A DNA stretch of 64,000 nucleotides from Populus alba (Eukaryota > Streptophyta > Magnoliopsida > Malpighiales > Salicaceae): contig NC_133291.1 in the NCBI RefSeq assembly GCF_005239225.2, forward strand, positions 1 through 64,000. Direction: 5' to 3'. Below are positions 48,361 through 61,700 of this stretch, piece after piece. A program made the translations under genes and the position numbers. The stretch's first letter is position 1. Every line of letters begins with the position of its first letter. The notes under the pieces were generated by a model that saw nothing but the letters and a program-made list of their open reading frames with translations, had not been told where the DNA came from and did not search any database.

Positions 48361-51300
48361 TCACAACGCCTCCTTCAGATGGAAGGTTCTAGCCATGTCC
48401 CGAGCATTGTCATAATCATTCAGCTCAACGAGCATCTTCTTCAATCGACGAGCAAGTCCACTAGTCTCAGTCTCAGTGACACCTGATACATGTCTTTTCT
48501 CCAGTGTCCTTCCTATTGATAAAATGAAATCCACCAGTGGCTGCAACTTGTGGCTGCTGATTCATAAACAGGTAAATGTTAGACATTGAATCTACAAAAA
48601 CATAAAACAAGAGGGTAAGGAAAAATTGGGAAAAGAAGCAGCACGTCAAAAAGAAAAAAACTTGAAACATAGTGCGTACTACTTTGTTGGGGCTGTAAGG
48701 CTCAAAAAGTTGACCAACTTGGACCTATATTTCCCATATACCATCTTTGTTTTGCTCGATTCTACTCCCCCACTTTTCCAAATAAACTAACTTGAACTTA
48801 ATAATATAGACTTTTGAGTCTTTAAGCAAAGACAAAAGGTTCCCCTAGAATCTTGGGCTTTGACAACACAACACAGATAAAGGCAAGAAAATGCTCTTGC
48901 TGATGGTACAGCCCCATCACCAAACTAACTATTTGAACAGCCAAGACAAGGAAAGATAAGAAAACCGAATAAAAATAAGAACACTATATCATCAATGCCA
49001 AAATCTTTTAATGGATGGGAAAAACAAAGGGGAAGATGAAGATGACAAGCAACGGGATGGATCATGTCTGATGAAGGTACTTCTTAATTCACAAATTGCC
49101 AAAGCCCAATATTCATCATCATACCATAATTAAAAAAAAAAAAAAAACATCAGGCACCATAGTCAGGGATATTAAGAAACATCATAGAGAAAGGTATAAT
49201 TCATCACCATTTATCTAAAACCCTAAAACAACTCGTAAATGGAAATATCTATTCTTGAAACCTGTGTCTGAAACTAGAAACCAGTATTTTAATTAAATTA
49301 ATTCTAACAAATACAGCAGCAAGGCAATCAGACCATTGCATAATAATACATACTCAGTCAAATCAATGAATGTTGTCAAAGAAATTCATACAAATGGCAA
49401 TTGCACCCAGTTAAAGTTCAATACAAGCTAAGTTTTACGAATGTTCTGGGTACCTGTGATCACTGGTGGCACTTGGACCTGCCCAAGCCCCAGATAAAGA
49501 AGCAACGATTCTTTCAGTTCTTGTGACTACATCATGAACATTTGATGCAATGCTTCGAACATGAGGCAGTACCTTCCCACACAAAAGCTCATCAAGGACA
49601 AGCTTCTCAAGAACTGGCAATGCCAGGATATCTTTCCACAAGCAGATATTCCTCATCAAACGAACAGACATTCCAAACCGGTACGCTGCAACTTGTGCAG
49701 CACGCGGCACAGCCTTCAGCACAAGCAGGCTCCATGTTGGGACCTGTGATACAGAAAATGAATAACAGAAGTGCAATAAGAGTAATAGGGAGCGTGTCTG
49801 TGTGTGCAAGTCAACAGTGTTCAAAAATGACTTCCAGGTTAAAGTTGTGTACCACTATACTAGCAACTGCATCAGCTAGACGGGTGCGGATTGCAGCTAG
49901 TAGCTCTGATAGAGCCTCACTAGTAGCCGGAACATAATTTATTACCAAGCTTGTGGCAGAAATGGCATTTTTCGTCTCTCGAGTGCTAAGCATGTCCCAA
50001 CAATGGGCAATCTCATGATGCAAAATAGGAATTGCAATCTTCTCCACCAGTCCAGGTACAAGGTTAGCATCAACGTCATCTGGATTGAGATCACTTCCGT
50101 CTTCTGGCAGACCATAATTAAATAGTAGAGAGTGCCTGAATAGGAGGAAATAAAGAACAGTTAGTGCTAATTGAAAACAAAAAAATGAATCTAAAGTATG
50201 TGTGCGGCATTGTCAAATTATTGGGAGCAGAATTCTATGCAAATATAATGAATTTTCAACTCTGAGAATCAAGAAATAAAAGAAAAACCTACATATAAGG
50301 TTCTAAAAATTCAGTATTTGAATGCAATTATTAGCAACACTGGAAGCATACCATTTCATATCAAAAAAATCAGCATCCTCATGCAGCGGGTCCCATTTTA
50401 GAAGTTCTAGTCTCACATAAGGAGAAAAAATAGCAGGTGCACTGAGTGACATGTAAGCATCTCTATAGCTTGCAAAATATTCTTTCTTCCATGTTTCAAA
50501 TCTTTCTTTCACCACTGAAAGTTGGGAATATTCTTCAGATGCATCACTGAAGATCTCCTCAGCAGTCCGGAGCAACAAATCACGGGTTGACTGGTAAGCA
50601 GCATTTTTTTCACTGTCACTGTCACTCTCATCCGTGCTCAATTCTCCCTCAATTTTCTGGTCAGAACTATCCACCTCCATGTATGACAATCTCTTCGAAT
50701 CGAAACGAGCTTTCCTGCGTTGACGAGCCTTAGCCCTTTTCTCCATATCCATCCGTTTCTGTAAGTTGATATCTCTGCCAAATTCATCTAACTTCACTGG
50801 CAGATTTGCTTGATCTTTCAAGGCAACTAATGCAGCTGCTGCAGCACTTTTGGCAGCATCAATTGTTGCTGCAGAATTACCTCTTGCACTGAAAACTGAC
50901 ATCGCTGCTTTCACTGCTGCTTCTACCTCCATCATTTCATCCTCATTATCAGCGGTTCTTCTTTCGAATATAAGTGATGCCTGTTCTTCATGAAGCTTCT
51001 GCATCCTCTCTTCAAGTTCCTCAATTAAAGTAGCTTTATGCTGCAAGGAGAACAAAATTACATCAACCAGAAACTTCCAGCTTGCGGGAACCTAAAAATC
51101 AATATCATCAACTTATGCAGTTTCTGATGTTAACAATGTAGGGAGAATCTAAGCTTGCGTTTGAGACTGGCACTCATAAGTAACATGCAGGTTTAGATGT
51201 TAACCGAAGTTCTGGTTCACTTAATTTAGTGGAAGAAGTGCACTGTAAATGTAACTCCCAAGTTTCAATGACCTGGCTCTACATGCTTTTACCTGGTTTT

Positions 51301-53718
51301 GTTGAATGGAAGAGATGGTGTAATTGCTAAGGGCTTACAGATGAAAATGAGATAAAACCCGTGCGCTAACCCAGACAGCATAGAACAAGTTCTTCAAAAT
51401 GTAATGTAAATTGATTCCAAGATAAACATGCAACAGAAAAGGTCTGCAAAAAGCAATACGCCTATAAACTTGCAATGGTTCAATTGATTAGAAATTGTAA
51501 GTGCAAAAATGACATATGCACAAAATATCAGCATTGATGTATATGTGACATGGCATTTTTTATTCTGATTGCTATAATATATCATTGAAAAATAAAGTAA
51601 ATTAAAATATGCCTCCACTACTTTAAAATGGATTACAAGACAAGGTACCATAAACCAATTTTTGGTATGCTCAAAGAACCAAGAAAAATTGAACTGTTAT
51701 GCAGGACGAATTCTTTCCTTCTTTCTTTCTTTCTTTTTTACTGGCAAACAAATACACATGCAGGACAGAAAATTAAATAAAACTCGTACCTGCAAAAATT
51801 CACATATAACAGAAACAAAGTCACGAAGCTTTTGCATAAAGATGAACTTCTCACCAGCAGCAGATATAGACTTTTCAAGAGCAGTAACATTCATTAGCGA
51901 GGCAGATAAATTCTCATCAGTCTTTGACAGCAATGAAGTCGTTCTACCATGAGATTCCTATAGAAAAAGTAATGACTTAGTTATACATATATTAATCCAG
52001 GTGAATATCATCTATATTAATCCTATAAACAAGTATGAATATGAATTTAAGCAATGCCTCTGTAGTGAAGTTGGAATTCAAGAATATTGAGTGATAGCCA
52101 AGGTGAGCTACAGAGTAAGACTACAATGACACTTGAGTAACTAGTGTGGTGTTGCTTCTCTTCGATCCAACTAGCCATTGCAATCTGTGTATATATTAAC
52201 ACAAAATCTCCAATTCAGCCACTTCTGATCACAATAGGGATCAATTGACAGAAATATTACGTGGCAATATTACTATGATATGCAATTCTAGGACCCTGAA
52301 TTTCATTATCAAGAACCTTAGCGTTAACTTTTGTATGGTTAAAATTAAAAGTGATTCTATTCTGCCATTAAGTTTGGCAAATTGTAAAATTAACTAACAC
52401 ATTATGAAGTTGGAAATCACATTACCTTAAGCCTCCTGAGGTTGTCTTGCAAAGCTTTCTTAGCAATATCAGCTTGTTGTGGAATAGACAAGACATCCAA
52501 TCCTTGAGAAGATCCAAATGCCCCTCCAATGCTTGGAATTGAACCATAGGCTGGCGTAGGCCTCTGCTGAGGTTGCATAGGAATAGTACTAGAAGCAGCA
52601 GCACCAGCAGTGCTGGCAAGAGCCCTATTAGCAATAGGAGCAGAAGCATCATCCATCCTCTTTCCTAATCCCTTCCTAAATTGTTCTTCCTCCCAAATCC
52701 TATCCTCCTCATCCTCCTCATCATGAACAACGGAAGAAGCAGCAGCAACATTCCCATCATCCACAACAACATGATGCTGATGAGTACCCATCATTGCCAA
52801 TGCTTTTGCCTTGATGGAGCGATCATCATCGTCATCTTCATCGTCATCAGCAGCTGCATCAAAAACTCCTCCATGAGTAGCAGTGTCCTTGGTCATGGTG
52901 CCAATCATGGCAATCCTAGTCCTAAACTCAGGCTCCTCGTCACTGAATCCGCCTTGATGATTACTCCCAGAATCCAATGATATATAATCAGGAGCGGCGG
53001 CCCTTGATTGCCTCAACCGCTCTCTCTTAGCCCTAATCTTCTTAATAGTATCCTCGTCGGGAAAGCAGGAATAATCATCAGAATTGGATTTCCCCAATCC
53101 CATAGAAGCCAATCGATTCTGTGCGTCGTCGGCACCGTTATCTTTATCCTCGTTCTCATCTTCCGACTGGTCGTCGGCATCGTCTTGTTGTTGATGATTA
53201 GAAGAATAATTAGGGTTAGGGTTAGGGCTAGGGCTAAAGGAGGGTTTAAGGAGACCTTTGAGGATAATTTTAGGTTCAGACGCGGAGGCAGGGGTGGTGG
53301 TCTTCGTGGATTTAGCGAGGGTGCGCGTGTTTCTCTGGAGCTCAAGAAGGGCTTCCTTAGTGTAAGTACCTGCTTGGGGTTGGACATTGGATGCTGTCGT
53401 TAAGTAGGAGGTTGTTGGAGGAAGTCTATCTTGGGATACGGTCAATTTGTGAGAGGAAGAGGAGCTTGGTTTAGGTTTAGGTTTTGGTTTGGATTTGGAG
53501 GAGGGAATACGGGTGACAGCTTGTTCATCTTCTTCATCTTCGGCAAAACTTAGGAGCTTCTTTGGTTTTGGCTTTGTAGATTGGGGTGGTGGTGGCTTCC
53601 GGGTGGTGGAGGAGGTGGCTTTGGCGTTGGTGTCAGTGTTATTGGTGTTGGCGTCGGCCTTTTCATCGTCAACGTCGCCTCGTCGCCGGAAGTTTCTGGA
53701 CTTGGAGGAGCTGCTCAT
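48361..53718 (-). CDS. ILP1/PAXBP1-type GCFC-domain protein (GC-rich sequence DNA-binding factor-like)
   Basis: Nuclear protein of the GCFC family. The Arabidopsis relative ILP1 affects endoreduplication and, with its partner NTR1, spliceosome disassembly and splicing. Minus-strand exons: 53718-52426, 51957-51790, 51040-50352, 50135-49853, 49743-49454, 48553-48361; 971 residues, frame preserved. The first exon (431 residues) opens with an R-N-F-R-R-R motif and is Ser/Pro/Asp/Glu-rich, with a conserved K-E-A-L-L-E-L-Q motif and A-P-D-Y-I-S-L-D. It closes in a predicted helix. Exon 3 carries a coiled-coil (E-E-L-E-E-R-M-Q-K-L-H-E-E-Q). Exons 3-6 form the GCFC region, with L-L-K-W-D-P-L near its start and T-F-H-L-K-E-A-L at the end. 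Family assignment is strong. It is somewhat longer than ILP1 (about 900), mainly through low-complexity N-terminal tracts. Confidence 0.93.
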
Positions 53719-54727
53719 TACTGACGGCCTCAGCTAACTGATTCTCTCTCTCTCTCTCTCTCTCTCTCAAATAATAAATTTGTTGAATTTTTTCCATTCC
53801 TTTGCCTTTTTATGATTTGTACATGTCGCTCCGGTTAAGGATTCTAATACGTCCTCATAAATATCAATTTTTTTTTTTTTACAGTAATTGATTTGAAGTT
53901 TTTATTTTATACAAGGATCTCTTAAGAAAATAAAAATGAGAAGATTGATATTTTAAAAAATAATAATAATTTATTTAAAAAAAATAGAAATTAGATGGGT
54001 TGATTTTTTATTAGAGTTTCATTAAAAACACGAAATTAAAAAAAAAGTGTGTGTGTGTATATATATAACATGTTTTTTGTTATTTATTTATTTTTTGGAT
54101 TCATTTAGAAAGAAAAAAAATACTGGCTAGAGAACGCATTTCTTTGCCACTGATAAGTCTATTTATTTTTATTTTTTATGTTTTAAAAATATTTTTAAAA
54201 GAATTTAAAAAACGTTTTAAAGAGCAATGTTTTGCTGCCAATAAAGAAAAAGGTATTTTAATACAACACATAGATGATGTCTGACATGTTAAACGGTGGA
54301 GGGAGACCACTTTAACAGTGCAGAATCACAAAAAGAGCATCAAAATTCCATGATAGACACAATGCATGCGCGTATGAAAGCGTATATTGTTTTTTTTATT
54401 ATTATTATTTATATGGGTGTCCGGATCAGCTTGCGTGCACCACGACTAATTTTACGGCTCACTGAACATCCTGCAAATCCAGTTAGCATGTAAGACACCG
54501 CGGGGTGACAGGCGTATACGATGAGGTTTGAACCTAGAATACAGATAAAAAAAACAAGTATCTTCAACCGTTGAGCCAAGAATTCAAGTACGAAAGCGTA
54601 TATTGTTGAATAGCTGGCTGGCTGCTATATCTATATACAGTATGTTGCTCCTACAAACAAGGGTAGTTTACGCACGAAACTTGAACTGTATCAGTTTCCC
54701 ATTCTGCTCGTCAATGACTTTGTGCCT
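53719..54727. other. Promoter region of ILP1-like gene and WDR26-like 3' region
   Basis: A (CT)n tract (about 53742-53768) lies 25 bp upstream of the ILP1-like start codon, in the leader. The rest is A/T-rich with a (GT)n(AT)n tract at about 54047-54067. No gene. Confidence 0.6.
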
Positions 54728-57300
54728 TCATGATTTAAAACCAAATTGGTCCATCCTGGGATCTGGACCCCATATTCGAATTGCTCCATCATCGCTAGCT
54801 GAGGCAAGCATGTAAATATTTACTGGGTTCCAGCTCACACAGTTCACAGCTCCAGAATGCCCGTCCAGTGCCTGAATTAGTTTCCCTGACCCTCTGTGCC
54901 ATACATACACCTGCAATATGATATTATCACGCATGATCATCTTCTATCTTACAATAGTGAGCAGATATTGATAATCTTACAATAGCTATCTATTCTTCAA
55001 TTGCATTATTTGTTATGGCAAAGATCCTTCATTCTTGTGATTTATCTCCCGACTTCTTGAAAATAACAGTACCTGAGTATCCTCACTGCCACTTGCGATA
55101 AATGCTTCTTCGCATCCACCAAAACAAGATCTGATGATAAACCGTGAGCGTGTGTGACCCTTATACCTGGCCACAACCTGGGGATAACCCTCTAAGCTCC
55201 ACAGATGGATTTCTTGGTTTGTAAGATTAACCAGAAGGAATTTGTTGTCTTTTGACAACGAGAACGAAGTAATCACTTCCTCTTCTTGAATCACTTTCCG
55301 ACATCTTTTCTCTTCCCAGTCAAGGAATACTATTGTATCACCTCTGCATATGCTTACTATCATATCTCTGGCATCAGTTATGGCCATCTCAGATATCCTG
55401 AGTGTATTCTCTTCCCAACAGTCCAGCTCTGCTCCATTGACATCCCACAGGCTAAAGCTCTTGTTAGTCATACCGGCTAGTATAACCCTACCGTCCGGGG
55501 ACCATGCACAGGAAATGAAACCAACACCAATTTTTTCGTAAACATGGAGGCATTGTCCCAAATTGGCATCCCATCGTCTGATAACCTCGTCTTCGCCACA
55601 GGTAAGTAGCTGGTTATCATCAGGGCTCCATGAAACCGTCAAAACTGGTTTCTGGTGACCTATGAGTGTATGCTTCCATGACACTTTACCTCCATCCATA
55701 ACCTGAATCAGATTGGTTAATTTAATCTCTTATTCAAAGGGGGAAGATTAAAGTTAAATTTAAATGAAAACTCCAGTAAGGGCGGTGGTATTTAAAAATA
55801 AAAAATAAAAGAAATGATCGGAGAAGAAGGTGATGGTGATGATGAATCATGTGGCAGGAGATAAGCATTAGATCACCTTCAAAGGCATGCTTACCTTAAA
55901 TGACCATGTGCTATGCAAACACTCAACATAGGCATGCATATATTCTTTTATTTAAAAAACATAAAGAGAAACACTTACCTGCCATATGATTGCTGACTGA
56001 TCCTTGGATGATGATGCCAAATACTTTCCGTCATGTGAAAATTGCAGAAACCAAACTTCATCAGTGTGCACTTGCAGAATCTGCCCAATTAGCATAAAAT
56101 TAGAGTATTCATGCAGCAAATTCACAGCAATGTGCAGTATATTCATGGTAAGATGTTGTGAAAAGCAGTAACAATGAATGCAAAAGCAGCACAGGAAATT
56201 GAAATACGAAAACAAATAACAACGATGAAAGCAAGAACATTAAAATTATTACCTAACCTAAGATTCTTCCGCATACGGGAAAAAAATAAACCATGGAAGC
56301 TTTACAAGTAATATTTCAAGGCAAAGAAACATGAAATTGTTACCAACAACACACTACTGTCCAAAGTTTAATTTTTACCCTTGTGGCTTTTTCTTTAAAC
56401 AAAAAGAAAGAAGAAGAAAATACAGTTTGCAGCACCAAAAATGAATTCAGATGAATCACTTACAATGACAATCACAACCTGTCTTTAAAACAAACTATCG
56501 TTGTATCTTGAACATATTCAGAAACGATGATTAGATTCTAAATAAATATATTGTTGGCCAGTCAGATGCCAAAGAAAACAGATATAGGACCAAAAAAGGC
56601 GTTAAAGAAAGGACCATCAGCCTGCAAGACATCTAACCTGCTTTATTGAAGAAGGAAGCCGACCTCTTCCGCACTGATGATCCGGGTACAGAGAGAGATC
56701 ACTATCAAAAACATTGTGAAACAGGCAAGCACCACGTTGCAGATCAAGAGCCTCCTCAACAATACTTTCTAACCTTGTTGGAGGAATCACGAGTGAATGG
56801 GGAAGCAAGTTCAGCAGTTTCTTCAGAATCTCTGACCTTGCACTCTCGGTGTCCTGATCAGTATTTCGATACCCTGAAGGAGAGATGATCCAGGCAGCAA
56901 GCTCATGAACACGGTTCAAATTGATTCCAAGAGGCACGATTTCTTTCCTCAGAACATTCAAGGCATCAAGCACATTGTCATCCATTCTCAGAAATTTGAG
57001 GAACTTCTGCTCCAATATCAAGAATGATGCCAGGGATCGAGTTGCTTTGTCCAGAAGACTGATTGTACACAACGTTTTCACACTTTCTTCCCAGTTCCCA
57101 TCCAACACTTGCTTCTCAAGCAATTTAACCTCTGAGGAATCCAATGGTATTCTTGATTCTTCCTGCAAAAGGTCTGCAGTCATATTATAATTGAGTGAGT
57201 ACAGTGCCCTTGTTATGATTCTGACGTATTCATTTCTTTTTATGACTCCTTTTGAGCCAACTGTCTCCACGTCCCTTTGGGAGGTAAGAGGCTGAGCCAT
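54728..57300 (-). CDS. WDR26-like LisH/CTLH WD40 protein
   Basis: Likely plant counterpart of WDR26/Gid7, a scaffold subunit of the GID/CTLH ubiquitin ligase that also interacts with other nuclear regulators. Minus-strand exons: 57300-56638, 56080-55979, 55702-55073, 54910-54728; 525 residues, in frame. The protein starts M-A-Q-P-L-T, followed by a LisH segment (about 20-52), a CTLH segment (about 55-113: [17 protein letters not shown]) and a CRA-like helical part. Seven-ish WD40 blades run from about 222 to 515 ([35 protein letters not shown]). A 5'UTR intron (57740-57391) is likely: its acceptor at 57391 lies inside the longer frame that would start at 57453, so I chose the ATG at 57300. 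Confidence 0.92.
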
Positions 57301-57741
57301 CAGGTAACGAAGAGCAAGCAAGCTATAGAAATTGTAACGGGTGAGTTTTCCGAGAAGCTTTTCTACTCTCCCAAAAGCCACGTGTGATCTGTGATGAAAA
57401 GCAGACCAAGAATTAAATAATTGAATCGTTTTAGAGGCATTCATAACAAGCAAGAAAAGCGAACATAAATATGCATCAATCTAAAACTTGAACGTGAAGG
57501 CAAACAACAAGAAGAGACGCATGCATGTTCAATTCAAGAAAGAAGAGAACACCCAAACCAAACTAAACTAAAGATATGCACTCAAACAGAGAAAGAATTC
57601 AAAGAAAACACCCAAACTGAAAAGAGTGAAGAAAAACAATTTAAAAGAAAGAGAGGGAATTCAGGAAACTAAAACGATATCTGCTAATAGCAGGGGGATC
57701 AAGAAAGTCATGGAAACGGGAATTGAGCAAGGTTTCTTACC

Positions 57742-58730
57742 AGAAAGAAATTACCCAGAGAGACAAGAGTGCGTTTCTCCAAATCTAATGGAAATGGGGA
57801 GGAAGAGAAGACAATGCGCACAAACAAGGAGAAGAAATAAGAAGACGCAAAAGAAGAACAGAAAAACGCAGCCAACACCAAAAGCTACGTAGAGGGAAGG
57901 AAGAGTGCTGCTGTTTCTGCTAATTCTTTATTTTATGGAGTAGCATCTTTATCTTTTACTAGAGGGAGAGTAAAAAGATATTATATATACCAGTAGTAGG
58001 AGCAGTATATGAGGAATGGGCAAGAAGATGATACATAGAGGTGCCGCGCTCTCATTTGATTTCTTGCTATCCCTCTGTGATGTGAAACACGTGGCCCTTC
58101 CCTTCCCTCCAATCTGTTTGCGTTGCTCGATAAAGAACCAAACAGATTGCTATAAGCCTATAACTAACAAACACACACACACACAGAAGCCCACTACTAA
58201 ACCGGCAACGAGAACTGTAAAGTGCAAACTGCTTTTTGATTGGCGAAAAAGAAACAGAGAAAACCAACTACAATTAGCCACTGTCTTCCACCAACAAATC
58301 AATCAAGTGAGAGGAAACGAGAGGAAAAGGAGGCGTGCGCCTAAAATTAGAAAGAAAGGGAAGCTTGGGAATCCCGGGGCATTGAGAACAGGAACAAGCA
58401 GCAGTGGCAGTGGCAAGGGAAGCCATGAACAAAATAACGATCAAAGGCAGTGACAGCGAGTGGAGGATGTGATGACTGGCATCTGGCTAGAAGAGGTATT
58501 CTTTTTCCTTGGGTTTTGATTTAATAATCAGAGCATAGGTAGGCATAGGCCATGGTTCTCCCTCGCACTCCTGTCCGAACGGGCTGCTCTCCTCTCTTTT
58601 TTACTCCCTTTCGTTGGGCCTGTTGTCCCGTTAATTTTTTTCACACTCTTGCTCTATTAAAATAAATTTAATATTTTAATTTTCTTTCAATAAATTTTGA
58701 CTTAAGATAAATTATTGTAATTATTTTAAT
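57742..58730. other. Upstream region of WDR26-like gene
   Basis: Contains the first non-coding exon of the WDR26-like gene (about 57741-57900, minus strand) and its promoter. A short (CA)n tract lies at about 58170-58186. The plus-strand open frame 58016-58453 is Lys/Arg-rich without a recognisable domain and looks like chance. Confidence 0.5.
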
Positions 58731-58739
58731 CGGGCTACA

Positions 58740-61700
58740 AAGATGAATTTAATCAGATAAGCATTTGGCATGTTTTCATTCCATTTAACAGTATCGATGA
58801 TGTATTAAATGAGTTTATGTGGAATCGCGTATTCTTGAAGAGAACCAGTATGAGGGACTCGTTTCTGAAGAATAGGAGGATGGAGAGGATGGCTGTCCAA
58901 TAATCAAACTTTCCGTAGAAGAGAGGAAACGAATCCGAGAGCCGTTGCGTCAAACTCTAATTGTCAAAGTCATAGGACGAAGGGTGGGTTATACGTACTA
59001 AATGAAACGTCTCCATGTCCTTTGGAGAATTCAGGGTGGCCTTAGTTTGGTGGATTTAGGAAATGAATTCTTTTTGGAAAAGTTTTCGAATGCGGAAGAT
59101 CGAGACTTTGCATTGTTTGAAGGACCATGGATGGTGGCAGATCACTATCTTACCGTCAGACGCTGGCATCCTAATTTTGACCCTGATGAGGCTACAATAG
59201 AGAGAAGGTGGCGGTATGGGTGAGATTGCCTGACTTAGCTATGGAGTATTATGACAGCTCGGTATTATGGAAGATTGATAACCACATCGGTCGAACTTTG
59301 AAGATCGATAGGACAACTTCAATGGGTACTCGTGGAAATTATGCCCGTTATGCGTGGAGGTGGACCTAACAAAACAACTTTTAGCAAATTTCAAGCTGCG
59401 AAGGCGGATTCGTCTTATCATGTACGAGGGACTGCATTTGATCTGTTTCCATTGAGGATAGTACTATGGCCACAAGAAAGAAAGTTGTCCCCTTGTATCC
59501 CACACGACAACACATCAGGGTAGAGACAAGGAGGAAGAAGTTAATGATGGGGGTTGAAGGAGAACCTTAATAGTGGTGGCCAAGAAGCAGCTCCTGTGAT
59601 CACATCGGAAGTGGTGGAAGCGTATGGACAGTGGATGGTGGCGAAAAAGGCAGGGAGAAAAATCAGCAAAAGATCGGATTCTAGGGAGATTAGCAGGCCG
59701 AGAAATCTGAGGAGATTTCCTCAGAAAGCCAGATCAGAATCGGATTTGATGTAGGGAAATAAGGAGATAAATGGGGCAAAGGGATCTCGTTTTAATTTCT
59801 TACGAGAAGACAATATGGAAATTATCATGGACTGAGAAAGCAAATAAGAAGTATCAGGGAGATGACGTGAATTCAGGGAAGTAAGTCACGATTCAAAGGT
59901 TGACAAGGAGTAACAAGGAGGCTGTTGGCATTATAAGTCAGGTCAAGGCAGCAAGCAGGCTGATAGAGGGACCTTGGGCCGCTAGCCCGAAAGAACATTA
60001 AAGGAGACTCTAATGGGAATGCTGTTGCAAACAAGAAAGAAGAGTTACTAAGGCTCATTAGTCAGGCCTAACATCAAGCCCAAATCAATAAAATGAACAC
60101 TGGAACTATCATTAGCAAGGACACGTTTAGCCCTAATCATCTGCAGTTTGATACTTCGGTTAGCATAATGGAGGCAGAAGAAGCTCAGAGCTCCCGTCAA
60201 TTTCAAGCTCCGAGACCTCCAGACGAACAAGGTAGAAATATTGTAATAGTAAAAAGAAGGTCCATGGTGATTAGGTTAATGTTTCAACAGAATCAATGGA
60301 TGACATTCATTGGGAGGATACAGATATGGTAGAAGGAGATGCTGTTACCAAGGAAACCGTAACTTTATCATGAAGTAGAACGGGTTGTTCGTTTCTATCC
60401 TATATTTATTTTAATGATGAATATTTGTTTTTGGAATTGTAGGGGGTAGGGAACAGCCGATTCTGCTCCATAGATGACCTTAAAAGAGTAAACAAATTTA
60501 ATATCTTGGCTTTAACGGATCCAGTGATATGTGGGCGATCAGGTGGCATTTGGATTCTTTGGAGGGTAAGCTTGAAAATTATAAAGTCCTCTAGACACCT
60601 CATTCACGCTCAAATTGATGATGGAGGCGGAAGGGTATGGTTTTGTACTATTATGTATGAAGTTTTGGCGTGGAAATAAGAAGTATTCCTGTTAAAAGAT
60701 TATAATCTTATTCTGAGTCAGGAAAAAGTATTATGGTGTCAGAAGTCCTGGTGTCTATGGATAGCGCACGGCGACAGGAATACTTTTTATTTCCACGCCA
60801 AAACTCTAATTCGAAGACAGAAGAACAAGATTCATTGTCTAAAAGATGCAAATAATAACTGGCTGTGGGAGGAAGATAAATTGAAACAGATGGCAATTGA
60901 GTACTACCGGAAGCTGTTCACAAGGGAGGAGAGTTCAGCTAGCTAATAGTCCAAAATCTCTTTTGAATTTTCCAGTGCTTGACGAATGGGATAGACACAA
61001 GTTGAAGAAGCCAGTTACAGACGAGAAGGTGAAAAGGACGGTATTTGACATGAAGCCCTTAAAAGCCCCGGGTCCAGATGGCTTTCAAGCTCACTTTTAT
61101 CAAAAACACTGGTTAGTGGTGGGGGATGATGTTAGTAAATTCATAAAAAAGATGTTCACAAACAGCAGGGATATTCCAGCAGTTATCGTAGAGTATCCTC
61201 AAGGAAGTTTAGGCAGGTACTTGGCAACCATTCAGAGGAGGCAGAAAGGGACCATCAATCTCTCATTTGCTCTTTGCAGACGATATGCTTCTTTTCGCTA
61301 AGGCTAGTGAACAACAGATGAGGAGAGTAATGGATTGTCTGAATTCGTTTTTTGAGGCTTCTGGTCAGAAGGTCAGCATCAACAAAACTAAAATATAGTT
61401 CTCTAAAAATACTTCGCCTTCTTTAGCGAAATCTCTTAGTAGTACCAGTGGGTATGCCATAACGAAAGACCTTGGTAAGTATCTGGACGCTCATGTTCTT
61501 CATCATAGAATAACCAGACAAACTTATAGTTATAACATTGAGAAGATGCCGCAGAGGTTAGCTAATTGGAAAGCCAAGATTCTATCGCTAGCGGGTAGAA
61601 TTACATTATGTAAATCGGTGCTTGCTACGGTGCCACCTTACCCGATGCAAACTGCTCTGCTACCGGAATCTATTTGCAATGAAATAGAGAGGATTTGCAG

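Noticed and set aside
52681..53403. Plus-strand open frames opposite the ILP1-like first exon
   Set aside because: They mirror the low-complexity Asp/Ser-rich coding of the minus strand and show no family features.
57301..57453. Longer WDR26-like start at 57453
   Set aside because: A good splice acceptor (ttcatcacag) at 57391 lies inside the extension, and a matching donor exists at 57740, so this stretch is better read as 5'UTR exon plus intron.
58016..58453. 145-codon plus-strand open frame
   Set aside because: Basic low-complexity composition, no domain, and it overlaps the promoter region of the WDR26-like gene.
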